Shown here: positions 56,197-64,000 of the stretch, piece by piece
Layout of the letters: each line of letters begins with the position of its first letter
Position numbering within the stretch: the first letter of the stretch is position 1
Source of the DNA: Pseudomonas fluorescens
Lineage (GTDB): Bacteria; Pseudomonadota; Gammaproteobacteria; Pseudomonadales; Pseudomonadaceae
Direction: 5' to 3'
Assembly (NCBI RefSeq): GCF_900636825.1
Contig: NZ_LR134318.1
Location: 4,646,001-4,710,000 of the forward strand
Length of the DNA stretch: 64,000 nt
Made by a program: the position numbers and the translations under genes
Notes under the pieces: model-generated
What the model was told of the DNA's origin: nothing
The model's database searches: none
The model's input: only the letters and a program-made list of their open reading frames with translations

Positions 56197-56373
56197 ATGA
56201 ACATCAAAACAAAAAGATACGCCGCGATTTTCATCACCTGCGCTGCCACCCTGGCGCTGTACGGCACCGCAGCCTGGCGGGTCGAGCAACTGCGACAGCT
56301 GCCCCGCGAATACGCGAGCTGCAACTATGAGCGGTGCATTCCGCACAACGCCACGCTCAACGCGTTGCGCTGA
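56197..56373 (+). CDS. Small membrane protein (58 residues)
   Basis: Reads MNIKTKRYAAIFITCAATLA, then LYGTAAWRVEQLRQ and a hydrophilic tail with two cysteines (SCNYERCIPHNATL). AGAGG lies nine bases before ATG 56197. One N-terminal transmembrane helix (about residues 8-26) after a Lys/Arg-rich start gives an N-in membrane anchor or an uncleaved signal. Not recognised. The gene is short and stands alone, so it is called from start-site quality and composition. Confidence 0.6.
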   Translation: MNIKTKRYAAIFITCAATLALYGTAAWRVEQLRQLPREYASCNYERCIPHNATLNALR

Positions 56374-56392
56374 TGCACTGGCCGGCATGAGC

Positions 56393-56470
56393 TCTGTGGG
56401 AGCTGGCTTGCCAGCGATTGCGGTCCGACCTTCAACATCAAAGGTGACAGCAAGCCAGCTCCCACAGGGT
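56393..56470. repeat. REP-type inverted pair (GTGGGAGCTGGCTTGCCAGC class)
   Basis: TGTGGGAGCTGGCTTGCCAG and CAAGCCAGCTCCCACAGG facing each other. It lies between the small membrane protein and pobR 3' ends and is possibly a bidirectional terminator. Confidence 0.85.
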
Positions 56471-56482
56471 TTGGCGGTGTGC

Positions 56483-57373
56483 TCACGTCTGTTGCTCGGC
56501 CTTCAGTCGGTCGCGGAACGCCTTTGGCGAAATGCCCACCCGGCGCCGAAACAGGCGCGTGAAATTGGTCGGATCGGAAAACCCCAATAACTCCGACATC
56601 TCGTAAATGGTCATGCTGGTGTACGTCAGCAAGCGCTTGGCTTCGAGCAACTGACGCTCGTGCATGATCTGCAGCGCCGGCTGCCCCGCCAGTTCCCGGC
56701 ACGTGCCGTTGAGGTGCGAAACCGAAATGCCGAGCCGATGCGCCAGATCCTCGACCTTCACATGCTGACGATAAGTCTCTTCCACCAACTGGATAAAACC
56801 GTTGAGATACTCGCGCTGGCGCTGCGGACGCTGGCTCGCCTTGTGGCGCACGATGGCCTGGCGACTGACCCAAACCATGATCACGCTGACGAGCGCATGC
56901 ATGAGCATTTCACGCGCCGGTTGATGGCCGTTGTATTCAGCCTGCAACGCCGTGAAGAGGCTGTTGAGATAATCGCCGTCGTTCCCTGCCGGATAGTGCT
57001 CGGCATGGGCCAGCGCGTGGACTGAATCACCCAATTGTGCCTGCAAGTGGGTGATGAGCGGAGTAGCGAGGGTGACGATAAAACCTTCCACGTCCTCGGA
57101 AAACCGAAAGCCATGCACCGACAAAGGTGGCAGGACCTGAATGGCCGGGGTGTCAAGTTGCGTGCGTTGCCCTTCGATTTCAAGCTCTGCCTGACCTTTG
57201 AAAACGAAGAGTAATTGGCATAGATCAGCGTGACGATGGGGTTTGATTTCCCATTCATGTTCGCGGCTGCGAGAAGAAATGGTTTCACAGTGCAGCAAGT
57301 CAGGGGTCGGCCAGTCCAGGCTTTCACCGTAGAGCTTGAACACGGGAATCGAAGGCAGCTCAGGCTTGTTCAT
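56483..57373 (-). CDS. pobR: AraC-family regulator of p-hydroxybenzoate use
   Basis: 296 residues from ATG 57373 (MNKPELPSIPVFKLYG). N-terminal cupin domain with KPHRHADLCQLLFVFKGQAE (about residues 45-64). C-terminal AraC double helix-turn-helix (about 190-290) with VEDLAHRLGISVSHLNGTCR and LLGFSDPTNFTRLFRRRVGI. It is divergent from pobA with a 178-bp spacer, the standard pobR-pobA arrangement in pseudomonads, so it should activate pobA in response to 4-hydroxybenzoate. Confidence 0.9.
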   Translation of the reverse strand: MNKPELPSIPVFKLYGESLDWPTPDLLHCETISSRSREHEWEIKPHRHADLCQLLFVFKGQAELEIEGQRTQLDTPAIQVLPPLSVHGFRFSEDVEGFIVTLATPLITHLQAQLGDSVHALAHAEHYPAGNDGDYLNSLFTALQAEYNGHQPAREMLMHALVSVIMVWVSRQAIVRHKASQRPQRQREYLNGFIQLVEETYRQHVKVEDLAHRLGISVSHLNGTCRELAGQPALQIMHERQLLEAKRLLTYTSMTIYEMSELLGFSDPTNFTRLFRRRVGISPKAFRDRLKAEQQT

Positions 57374-57551
57374 CACTTCAATCCAGGCCTCAGGGTTGTG
57401 GGGCGATAATCGCACCGATTGGCAGAATGTACAGGTATCGGCTCAGTTTTCACCTTCAATTGACAGACCCGCAAGGGAAAAATGCAAGCACTCGATCCAT
57501 AAAAATCATTCGCCGGCGCCTGCCGCGTGAAGCTTGCGAGTCATAAAAACA

Positions 57552-58745
57552 ATGAAAACGCTGAAAACCCAAGTCGCCATCATTGGCGCCGGTCCGTCCG
57601 GTTTACTCCTCGGCCAGTTGTTGCACAACGCTGGCATCGACACCCTCATCCTCGAACGCCAGACACCTGACTATGTGCTCGGCCGCATCCGTGCAGGCGT
57701 GCTGGAACAAGGCATGGTAGAGCTGCTGCGCAAGGCCGGCGTGAGTCAGCGGATGGACGCCGAAGGCCTGGTTCACGGCGGTTTCGAGCTGGCGCTGGAC
57801 GGGCGACAGGTGCACATCGACCTGCACGCATTGACCGGCGGCAAGACCGTGATGGTCTACGGGCAAACCGAAGTCACCCGCGACCTGATGGCCGCTCGTC
57901 GGGAGGCCGGCGCACCGACGGTTTATCAAGCCGGCAATGTCGTTCCTCACGGCATGAAAAGCGACGAGGCGTTTGTCACCTTCGAAAAGGACGGGGAAAC
58001 CTGGCGTGTCGATTGCGATTACATCGCCGGCTGCGACGGCTTCCATGGGGTCGCCCGACAGTCGATTCCTGCCGATTGCCTGAAGGTGTTCGAGCGGGTT
58101 TATCCGTTCGGCTGGCTGGGCATTCTCGCCGACACGCCACCGGTTCACGATGAATTGGTCTATGCCCGCCATGAGCGTGGCTTCGCCCTGTGCAGCATGC
58201 GTTCGGCCACGCGCACCCGCTATTACTTGCAAGTGCCGGCGGATGAAAATGTCGATGACTGGAGCGATCAGCGTTTCTGGGATGAGCTGAAAAACCGCCT
58301 GCCCTCGGCCCTTGCAGAAAAGCTGGTGACCGGCCCGTCGATCGAGAAAAGCATCGCGCCGCTGCGCAGCTTTGTCGTCGAGCCGATGCAGTACGGGCGG
58401 ATGTTCCTGGTCGGCGACGCCGCGCACATCGTCCCGCCCACGGGTGCCAAAGGCCTGAATCTGGCGGCGAGTGACGTCAGTACGTTGTTCGATATTCTGC
58501 TGAAGGTTTATCGCGAAGGCCGGACCGACCTGTTGGAAAAGTATTCGCAAGTCTGTTTGCGCCGGGTGTGGAAAGCCGAGCGGTTTTCCTGGTGGATGAC
58601 ATCGATGCTGCATCGTTTCGACGATCATGATGAATTCAGCCAGCGCATCAGTGCTTCAGAACTGGACTACTTTGTCAGCTCGGAAGCCGGACGCAAAACC
58701 ATTGCAGAAAATTACGTCGGGCTTCCGTACGAGGCTATCGAATAG
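57552..58745 (+). CDS. pobA: 4-hydroxybenzoate 3-monooxygenase
   Basis: 397 residues (family 390-397). FAD-dependent aromatic hydroxylase converting 4-hydroxybenzoate to protocatechuate with NADPH and oxygen. FAD fingerprint is GAGPSGLLLGQLL (about 10-22), with RIRAGVLEQGMVELLRKAG at 42-60. DG motif is CDYIAGCDGFHGVARQSIP (about 156-174). Second FAD motif is GRMFLVGDAAHIVPPTGAKG (about 280-299). Start ATG 57552 gives MKTLKTQVAIIGAGPSG. It is divergent from pobR. Confidence 0.96.
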   Translation: MKTLKTQVAIIGAGPSGLLLGQLLHNAGIDTLILERQTPDYVLGRIRAGVLEQGMVELLRKAGVSQRMDAEGLVHGGFELALDGRQVHIDLHALTGGKTVMVYGQTEVTRDLMAARREAGAPTVYQAGNVVPHGMKSDEAFVTFEKDGETWRVDCDYIAGCDGFHGVARQSIPADCLKVFERVYPFGWLGILADTPPVHDELVYARHERGFALCSMRSATRTRYYLQVPADENVDDWSDQRFWDELKNRLPSALAEKLVTGPSIEKSIAPLRSFVVEPMQYGRMFLVGDAAHIVPPTGAKGLNLAASDVSTLFDILLKVYREGRTDLLEKYSQVCLRRVWKAERFSWWMTSMLHRFDDHDEFSQRISASELDYFVSSEAGRKTIAENYVGLPYEAIE

Positions 58746-58823
58746 CCTGCTATCGACTTACACTGCGAGCATCCCCGCTCGCCTGACGATCTGCGGGACT
58801 CTCACTGCCCGCAGGTTTTGCCC

Positions 58824-60341
58824 GTGACTAATCTCAATCAGCCTGAAACGCCCAAACCGGCCATTCGCAGCGTGCTGGTCGCGCTGATGATGGCGATATT
58901 TCTCGGCGCACTGGATCAAACCATTGTTGCCGTGTCGATGCCGGCCATCTCCGCGCAATTCAAGGACGTCAGTCTGCTGGCCTGGGTGATTTCCGGGTAC
59001 ATGGTGGCAATGACCGTGGCGGTGCCGATCTACGGCAAGCTTGGCGACCTGTACGGGCGACGCAAACTGATGCTGTTCGGCATGGGTCTGTTTACCCTCG
59101 CCTCGCTGTTCTGCGGCATGGCGCAAAGCATGGAACAACTGGTGCTGGCGCGCATTCTTCAGGGTATCGGCGCTGGCGGCATGATTTCCGTGAGTCAGGC
59201 GATCATCGGCGACATCGTGCCGCCGCGTGAACGCGGGCGTTATCAGGGTTATTTCAGCAGCATGTACGCAGTGGCCAGCGTCGCCGGCCCGGTGCTCGGC
59301 GGCTATATGACCGAATATCTGTCGTGGCGCTGGGTATTTCTGATCAACCTGCCGCTAGGCCTCGGCGCGTACTGGGTGGCGCACCGCAACTTGCGCGGGC
59401 TGCCGATTCCGCAACGCAAGCCGATCATCGATTACTTCGGCACCGTGTTGATGATCATCGGTTTGACGGCGTTGCTGCTCGGCATCACTGAAGTGGGACA
59501 GGGCCATTCATGGCGCAGCGGCGAAGTCCTCGGTTTGTTCGCAGGTGCCGTGATCGCGCTGGCGCTGTTTGTCTGGCATGAACGCCGCGCGCAAGAGCCG
59601 CTGCTGCCGATGCACCTGTTCACCAACCGCAATGCATTGCTGTGCTGGTGCACGATTTTCTTCACCAGTTTCCAGGCGATTTCCCTGATCGTGCTGATGC
59701 CGCTGCGCTTTCAAAGCGTCACTGGCGCTGGCGCGGACAGCGCGGCGCTGCACTTGCTGCCACTGGCGATGGGCTTGCCGATCGGCGCTTATTTCGCCGG
59801 CCGCCGCACCTCGATCACGGGGCGCTACAAACCGCAGATTCTCAGCGGCGCGATCCTGATGCCGATCTCGATCCTCGGCATGGCGTTCAGCCCGCCGCAA
59901 GCGACGCTGCTCAGCGGTTTGTTCATGTTGCTCAGCGGCATCGCCGGCGGCATGCAATTCCCGACCTCGCTGGTCGGCACGCAGAACTCGGTGGAGCAAC
60001 GCGACATCGGTGTCGCTACCAGCACCACCAATCTGTTCCGCTCGCTCGGCGGCGCGGTGGGCGTGGCATTGATGTCGGCGCTGCTGCTGGCGTTGTTGCA
60101 CGACTCCAGTTTCGCCCATCTGGCGAGCAGTTCGTTGATCAGCGAAGGGCATTCGGGCAACGTGCTGCTCGACGGCCTGAACGCGGCACCGGGCGACGCG
60201 CAGAACGCCTTGCGTGCAGAATTGCTGGTGACGTTCCGGCACTTGCTCTGGGTCAGCGCGGCGGTGTCGTTACTCGGGCTGGCGGCGGCGATAGCAATGC
60301 CGAACAACCTGCTGCGCGGGCGGGAACACAGCGCGAAGTAA
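58824..60341 (+). CDS. DHA2-type MFS multidrug efflux transporter
   Basis: 505 residues from GTG 58824, with CAGG upstream; a TTG at 58818 is the alternative. EmrB/QacA-type 14-helix MFS: FLGALDQTIVAVSMPAIS near residue 30 (TM1 motif), GKLGDLYGRRKLMLFG (loop 2-3 motif A), and GYFSSMYAVASVAGPVLGGY (motif C) near 150. It lies 78 bp after pobA, so it may be co-transcribed and could export aromatic compounds, but substrate is unknown. Confidence 0.88.
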   Translation: MTNLNQPETPKPAIRSVLVALMMAIFLGALDQTIVAVSMPAISAQFKDVSLLAWVISGYMVAMTVAVPIYGKLGDLYGRRKLMLFGMGLFTLASLFCGMAQSMEQLVLARILQGIGAGGMISVSQAIIGDIVPPRERGRYQGYFSSMYAVASVAGPVLGGYMTEYLSWRWVFLINLPLGLGAYWVAHRNLRGLPIPQRKPIIDYFGTVLMIIGLTALLLGITEVGQGHSWRSGEVLGLFAGAVIALALFVWHERRAQEPLLPMHLFTNRNALLCWCTIFFTSFQAISLIVLMPLRFQSVTGAGADSAALHLLPLAMGLPIGAYFAGRRTSITGRYKPQILSGAILMPISILGMAFSPPQATLLSGLFMLLSGIAGGMQFPTSLVGTQNSVEQRDIGVATSTTNLFRSLGGAVGVALMSALLLALLHDSSFAHLASSSLISEGHSGNVLLDGLNAAPGDAQNALRAELLVTFRHLLWVSAAVSLLGLAAAIAMPNNLLRGREHSAK

Positions 60342-60367
60342 TCTTGAAAGCTCACGGCCACGCACCC

Positions 60368-60480
60368 TGTAGGAGCTGCGGCACGCTGCGATCTTTTGAT
60401 CTTTGATTGATCGCTCCCACGCGGCGCGTGGGAACAATCAAAAGACCGCAGCCTCGTTGCACTCGACAGCTCCTACAGGA
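60368..60480. repeat. REP pair with a second repeat nested inside
   Basis: Outer arms TAGGAGCTGCGGCACGCTGC and the inverted GCAGCCTCGTTGCACTCGAC to CTCCTACAG. Inside lies a separate inverted repeat CGCTCCCACGCGGCGCGTGG, a different Pseudomonas repeat family. It lies between the MFS and Cache-domain genes. Confidence 0.8.
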
Positions 60481-60514
60481 GGACGAGGTGTTCGGTGACG
60501 GGCGGCGTTGCACT

Positions 60515-61363
60515 TCAGGGGCTGTAATAACCCACCGCCACGAGGAAATGCCCGACCTTCTTCACGTAGGCATGCTTGTCTTCGAGCTTGCCGGTCACGG
60601 GGTTTTTCCAGCGATATTCGTATTCGCCTTCAGCCTGCTTATCGATCAGCGCCAGAATCGGCTCGCCCACCGGTTTGCCTTCCGGGTCCTTGACCTTGCC
60701 GAAGTCGGTGTTGATCAAGCGCAGGTTGGTGCCATGGGCAACGTAGCGCTGGTTGTTCAGATCGACGACGAACACATACAAATCGTCCTGCAAGTAACCG
60801 CCCTTGAGCGAGTTGATCGCGGTCAGCGTGCCTTTCTCGTCCTTGGTCAGATCCGTCGCGGCTTTGTCGAGCAGCGCCTTGGCCTGTTCAGCCGAGGCCC
60901 GGGGCAGGTAATAACCCACCGCGAGAATCCGCTGGCCGACCCGCTGATAAAACACATGCTTGCGCTCGACCTTGCCGTCGGCCCAGTTCTGCCAGCGGTA
61001 TTCGGCTTGCTGGACGCCGTTGCCTTCCGGCACTTTCAGCGCATCCTTGAAAGCTTTCTGCAGATCCGGCCCGAGCACCTCGCTGACATCGCGGCCGATC
61101 AACGCCGATGATGGCCCGCCACTGGCGAGCATCACGCCATGGGTGTCGAGAACGAATACGTAGCGATCCTTGTCGACAAACTCACCCTGACGGCTGAACG
61201 CGGCGAACGCCTTGTCGCCATTGTCGTGGTAGTAGGCCAACGCTTTTTCCAGCAAGGCAATGGCGGCCTGGCTGTCATCCTTGGCGGCCGTGGCGGCGCT
61301 GGCCTGGCCGAAACCGGCCAATAGCAGCAGGCCGAGCCCGACCACTTTATGCAAAAACCCCAT
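60515..61363 (-). CDS. Periplasmic protein with two single-Cache domains
   Basis: 282 residues. Sec signal peptide of about 23 residues (LHKVVGLGLLLLAGFGQASA). Two tandem single-Cache units: YVFVLDTHGVMLASGGPSSA, closing near residue 150 with RILAVGYYLPR; then YVFVVDLNNQRYVAHGTNLR, closing with HFLVAVGYYSP. Repeated EYRWQNWADGK and EYEYRWKNPVTGK segments. No membrane anchor or signalling domain, so it is a free periplasmic small-molecule binder. Good GGGGGA ribosome-binding site. Confidence 0.85.
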   Translation of the reverse strand: MGFLHKVVGLGLLLLAGFGQASAATAAKDDSQAAIALLEKALAYYHDNGDKAFAAFSRQGEFVDKDRYVFVLDTHGVMLASGGPSSALIGRDVSEVLGPDLQKAFKDALKVPEGNGVQQAEYRWQNWADGKVERKHVFYQRVGQRILAVGYYLPRASAEQAKALLDKAATDLTKDEKGTLTAINSLKGGYLQDDLYVFVVDLNNQRYVAHGTNLRLINTDFGKVKDPEGKPVGEPILALIDKQAEGEYEYRWKNPVTGKLEDKHAYVKKVGHFLVAVGYYSP

Positions 61364-61456
61364 AGCGCATCCCCCGTTCTTGTTGGTGTTTCAAGAGCGT
61401 AGACGGCTTGGGGTCAGTCGGAGGCTGAAGATGAATCGAGAAGTTGCCGCATAAGT

Positions 61457-61575
61457 TGTGGCGAGGGGATTTATCCCCGATGGGCTGCAAAGCAGCCCTG
61501 GGATCCGACACCCGGTGTTGCTTAAGATGCAGGGGAGCGCTTCGCACTCCATCGGGGATAAATCCCCTCGCCACA
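61457..61575. repeat. REP inverted pair (GTGGCGAGGGGATTTATCCCC class)
   Basis: GTGGCGAGGGGATTTATCCC and GGGGATAAATCCCCTCGCCA with an internal GGGCTGCAAAGCAGCCC hairpin. Same family as 29338. Confidence 0.9.
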
Positions 61576-61594
61576 AGACTTGCCAATCAGAATT

Positions 61595-62449
61595 TCAAGG
61601 GCGGGCATTGATCTGCTGCTGCAGATTCTGAATCTGGGCCTGCAGGGTGTTGAGGTTGCGCGTCATCTGCGCGCGGAATGCATCGAACTCGGCGGTGTTG
61701 CCGCCACCCTGCGGCGTCGCGGGGCGGTTGTCCTGCTGGCTTTTGAGCACGACGATGTCCTGTTCCAGACGATCGATTGCCGCACTCGGATTGCCCTGTT
61801 TCTTCAATGCGGCAATATCCGCGCCGAGGCTTTTGACCTGGGCATCGAACGACTTCAACTGAGCGTCGACCTTGCTGGTATCGGCGGGTGTGCTTTTCAC
61901 CGTCGCCAACTCGGCGGTCAGGGCTTTGACTTGCGCCTGCAACTGCGTATTGGCGTTCTGCTGTTCAGTGGTCTGCGCGGTCATTTGCGCCAGCCGCTTG
62001 TCCAGATCGCTGGCCTGCCCGGCCACGCCTTGCTGCTGCTTGCTTTGATCGAGGAGCTTGCCTTCCAACTGCTTGAGCTGCAGTTTCAATGCTTCGCTAT
62101 CACTGGAGACATTGCTTTGGCTGGCGACGACCTTGCCGGAAATGTCCTGCAGACGCCCCGCCGCTTCTTCACTGATCCGCGCGAAGCTTTCCTGCGTCGC
62201 GACCAATTGCTGTTCCATCAGCGAAATCTGCTGGAAGCTCCACCACGCCAGACCGATGAAGGCGAAGAACAGCGCTCCCACCAGTGCCCACAACGGCCCG
62301 GTGCTGGCTGATTTGACCTTGACTACCGGGGCTGTGCGCGAATGCACCGAAGTGCGCTTGGTGGTCGGAATGTCATCGTCGTCGAAGGTGTCGGCGCGCA
62401 GGCTCGGGACATCGTCGAAATCGTCGTGGGCATCGTTACGGATGGGCAT
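61595..62449 (-). CDS. Single-pass membrane protein with long coiled coil
   Basis: 284 residues from ATG 62449 (MPIRNDAHDDFDDVPSLRAD), with AAGG upstream. N-terminal 50 residues are acidic and cytoplasmic. One TM helix at about 52-74 (ALVGALFFAFIGLAWWSFQQ). The rest is a Gln/Ala/Leu-rich coiled coil (about 80-280) with QQQ tracts. No enzyme motif. The layout is like pseudomonad membrane-anchored coiled-coil proteins (sometimes annotated ATPase by similarity), probably periplasmic scaffolding; function unknown. Confidence 0.8.
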   Translation of the reverse strand: MPIRNDAHDDFDDVPSLRADTFDDDDIPTTKRTSVHSRTAPVVKVKSASTGPLWALVGALFFAFIGLAWWSFQQISLMEQQLVATQESFARISEEAAGRLQDISGKVVASQSNVSSDSEALKLQLKQLEGKLLDQSKQQQGVAGQASDLDKRLAQMTAQTTEQQNANTQLQAQVKALTAELATVKSTPADTSKVDAQLKSFDAQVKSLGADIAALKKQGNPSAAIDRLEQDIVVLKSQQDNRPATPQGGGNTAEFDAFRAQMTRNLNTLQAQIQNLQQQINARP

Positions 62450-62565
62450 TGAGGCGACCTTTGTGAAACTCGGTGATAGCTGAATGCTGCGAAGTATAAC
62501 CGCCGCAGCCGCAGGCATTGACCCTCAACCCGCGGTGCGGTTCAGTGCCGCCCGGCCGAATCGTT

Positions 62566-63558
62566 TCAACGAATGTCCTGAGCTTTCCACCAGTGGCAGA
62601 ACTCGTCGAGTGCCGTCCACAGGCTGACTTTCGGATCGTAGTCGAGATAATGCCGGGCGCGCGCGATGTCGAGGGTGAAATTTTTCTTCATCACTTGCAT
62701 GCCCAGGCGTGACAGCGTCGGCTCGGGTCGGCCCGGCCAGAGTTTGCAGACACCTTCATTCAGCGCCGCGACGCTGTAGGCGAGTCCGTAGGATCGGTAT
62801 TTCGTCACCTGCGGCACTTCCATTTTGCGCATCACGTAATTGACCACATCCCACAACGGCACCGGCGCGCCGTTGCTGATGTTGTAGGCCTTGCCCAACG
62901 CCGAACCGGCAGCGAGCAGACTGCTGAGCATGGCTTCGTTGAGGTTCTGCACGCTGGTGAAATCGACTTTGTTGAGGCCGTTGCCAATGATCGCCAGACG
63001 CCCCTTGCGCTGCATGTTCAGCAGCCGCGGGAAGATGCTCATGTCGCCGGCGCCGGTGACGAAACGCGGGCGCAGGGCGATGGTTTCCAGACCGAACTCC
63101 TGGGCGCCGAAGACCTTTTGCTCGGCCAGATACTTGGTTGCAGCGTAGTGATGTTTGAAACGTTTTGGCACTTGCTCTTCGGTCAGATTGAGGTGATCGC
63201 GGCCATCAAAATAGATCGAGGGCGAAGACAGGTGCACCAGACGCCGCACCCGCTGTTTCAGGCAGGCTTCGACGACGTTTTCGGTGACCTCGACGTTACC
63301 CTGGTGAAAGTCCTGATAACGCCCCCACAAACCGACGGCGCCAGCGCAATTCACCACCGCTTCGACATCGGAACACAATTCACGCACCAGGTCCGGGTCG
63401 GTCAGATCGCCCGGAATGAACTCGGCGCCGCGACGCACCAGATGCTCGACGCTCTCGGCCCGGCGGCCGTTGACCCGCACGTCCAGGCCCTGCTCAAGGG
63501 CGAAACGCGCAAAGCGTCCGCCGATGAAGCCACTTGCGCCGGTAACGAGAATCTTCAT
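62566..63558 (-). CDS. NAD-dependent epimerase/dehydratase, 3-beta-HSD-like
   Basis: 330 residues from ATG 63558, with GGAG upstream. Extended SDR: TGASGFIGGRFAR glycine motif (TGxxGxxG, residues 6-13), NCAGAVGLWGRY near 70, LVHLSSPSIYFDG near 106, and catalytic YxxxK in HHYAATKYLAEQK (about residues 130-142). The late RSYGLAYSVAALNEGVCKLW segment resembles the 3-beta-hydroxysteroid dehydrogenase/OleD group that reduces 2-alkyl-3-ketoacids. Substrate unknown. Confidence 0.87.
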   Translation of the reverse strand: MKILVTGASGFIGGRFARFALEQGLDVRVNGRRAESVEHLVRRGAEFIPGDLTDPDLVRELCSDVEAVVNCAGAVGLWGRYQDFHQGNVEVTENVVEACLKQRVRRLVHLSSPSIYFDGRDHLNLTEEQVPKRFKHHYAATKYLAEQKVFGAQEFGLETIALRPRFVTGAGDMSIFPRLLNMQRKGRLAIIGNGLNKVDFTSVQNLNEAMLSSLLAAGSALGKAYNISNGAPVPLWDVVNYVMRKMEVPQVTKYRSYGLAYSVAALNEGVCKLWPGRPEPTLSRLGMQVMKKNFTLDIARARHYLDYDPKVSLWTALDEFCHWWKAQDIR

Positions 63559-63574
63559 GCACAACTCCAACAAA

Positions 63575-63661
63575 AAAGCAGCCTCAAGCGTCAAGCTTCC
63601 AGCTGCAAGTTTAAAACGGTACGCAGCGCTTCACTTGCCGCTTGCAGCTTGACGCTTATGG
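63575..63661. repeat. AGCTTG-rich inverted repeat
   Basis: CCTCAAGCGTCAAGCTTCCA and GCTTGCAGCTTGACGCTTAT as imperfect arms around an AT-rich middle. It overlaps the last bases of argP. Same family as the element at 31818. Confidence 0.65.
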
Positions 63662-64000
63662 CTGTTTCCAGGGCACCAGCCATTGCGCAGAGGCGCGCAC
63701 CAATTGCTCGGTCAACAGGCCCAGCAACTGCCCGCCATTGCGCCAATGATGCCAGTACAACGGCACATCGATCGGTTTATCTGGCAGCAACTCGCGCAAC
63801 GTGCCGCGTTGCAATTGCTCGCGTCCTTGCAGTTCCGGCACCAACCCCCAGCCAAGTCCGGCCTCGGTCAGGCGAATAAAACCTTCTGAAGACGGGCATA
63901 AATGGTGCTCGAAAGCGCCATCGACACCGAGCGAGGCGAGATAGCGATGCTGCAGAAAATCATCCGGGCCAAACACCAGCGCCGGCGTGCGCGGCAATCG
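63656..64000 (-). CDS. argP: ArgP-type LysR regulator, C-terminal part (cut by window end)
   Basis: The last 114 or so residues of a LysR protein whose start lies beyond the window. FGPDDFLQHRYLASLGVDG, HHLCPSSEGFIRLTEAGLGW and DVPLYWHHWRNGGQLLGLLT match the effector domain of ArgP/IciA regulators, which control arginine/lysine export (argO) and related genes. Neighbouring argO was not visible. The stop lies within an AGCTTG-type repeat. Confidence 0.8.
   Translation of the reverse strand, partial: RLPRTPALVFGPDDFLQHRYLASLGVDGAFEHHLCPSSEGFIRLTEAGLGWGLVPELQGREQLQRGTLRELLPDKPIDVPLYWHHWRNGGQLLGLLTEQLVRASAQWLVPWKQP

Overview
The window looks like chromosomal DNA of a fluorescent Pseudomonas (P. 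fluorescens group). The evidence is high-GC coding DNA, an MvaT-type silencer, a gene backbone that matches from memory the P. aeruginosa PA4315-PA4333 order (mvaT, sbcB, a MoxR/DUF58 operon, pykA, enoyl-CoA hydratase, ferredoxin reductase, SadC-like GGDEF protein, class I fumarase), and many REP-type hairpins carrying the familiar TAGGAGCTGCCGCAGGCTGC and GTGGGAGCGAGCCTGCTCGC cores.

Layout. 1-9 kb holds mvaT, sbcB (minus strand) and a tightly overlapping six-gene operon (RDD, SpoIIM, DUF4129, DUF4350, MoxR ATPase, DUF58). 9-24 kb, minus strand, holds a four-gene block built around a split insecticidal toxin-complex A subunit (TcaA-like and TcaB-like) flanked by two very large, signal-less proteins made of Ig-like repeats. 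24-33.5 kb is backbone: PilZ protein, TPR lipoprotein, pykA, enoyl-CoA hydratase, ferredoxin reductase, diguanylate cyclase and fumarase. A delta-60 repeat protein is inserted between pykA and the hydratase. 33.6-40.9 kb holds the Tc B subunit (SpvB/TcaC type) and a TccC (Rhs) subunit. 40.9-44 kb holds a MifS/MifR (DctB/DctD-like) two-component pair. 44.1-47.1 kb holds a second TccC with a different C-terminal domain. It sits between that two-component system and an MHS-type dicarboxylate/alpha-ketoglutarate transporter that has its own sigma-54 promoter. 48.8-64 kb is metabolic and regulatory: flavin reductase-like protein, AraC regulator, aldehyde dehydrogenase plus AruI-like decarboxylase with a LysR regulator, pobR/pobA, a DHA2 drug efflux pump, a Cache-domain periplasmic protein, a coiled-coil membrane protein, an epimerase, and the 3' end of argP.

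Main discovery. Five separate transcription starts, all in the toxin-related insertions, carry the same 20-bp lux-box-like dyad (CTGT-N8-ACAG, best form ACCTGTCAGATCTGACAGGT) about 70-110 bp upstream of the chosen start codon. They are the Ig protein at 24.0 kb, tcaA at 21.1 kb, the delta-60 gene at 27.1 kb, tcB at 33.7 kb and tccC2 at 44.1 kb. None was noticed upstream of backbone genes. This ties the scattered pieces, plus the Ig-repeat and delta-60 proteins that are not classical Tc components, into one candidate regulon, probably read by a LuxR-family factor encoded outside the window. The first tccC also appears to carry a one-base frameshift immediately after its natural start codon.

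Limits. Everything was read by eye. Domain names rest on recognisable motifs and family knowledge. Locus-tag comparisons with P. aeruginosa are from memory.
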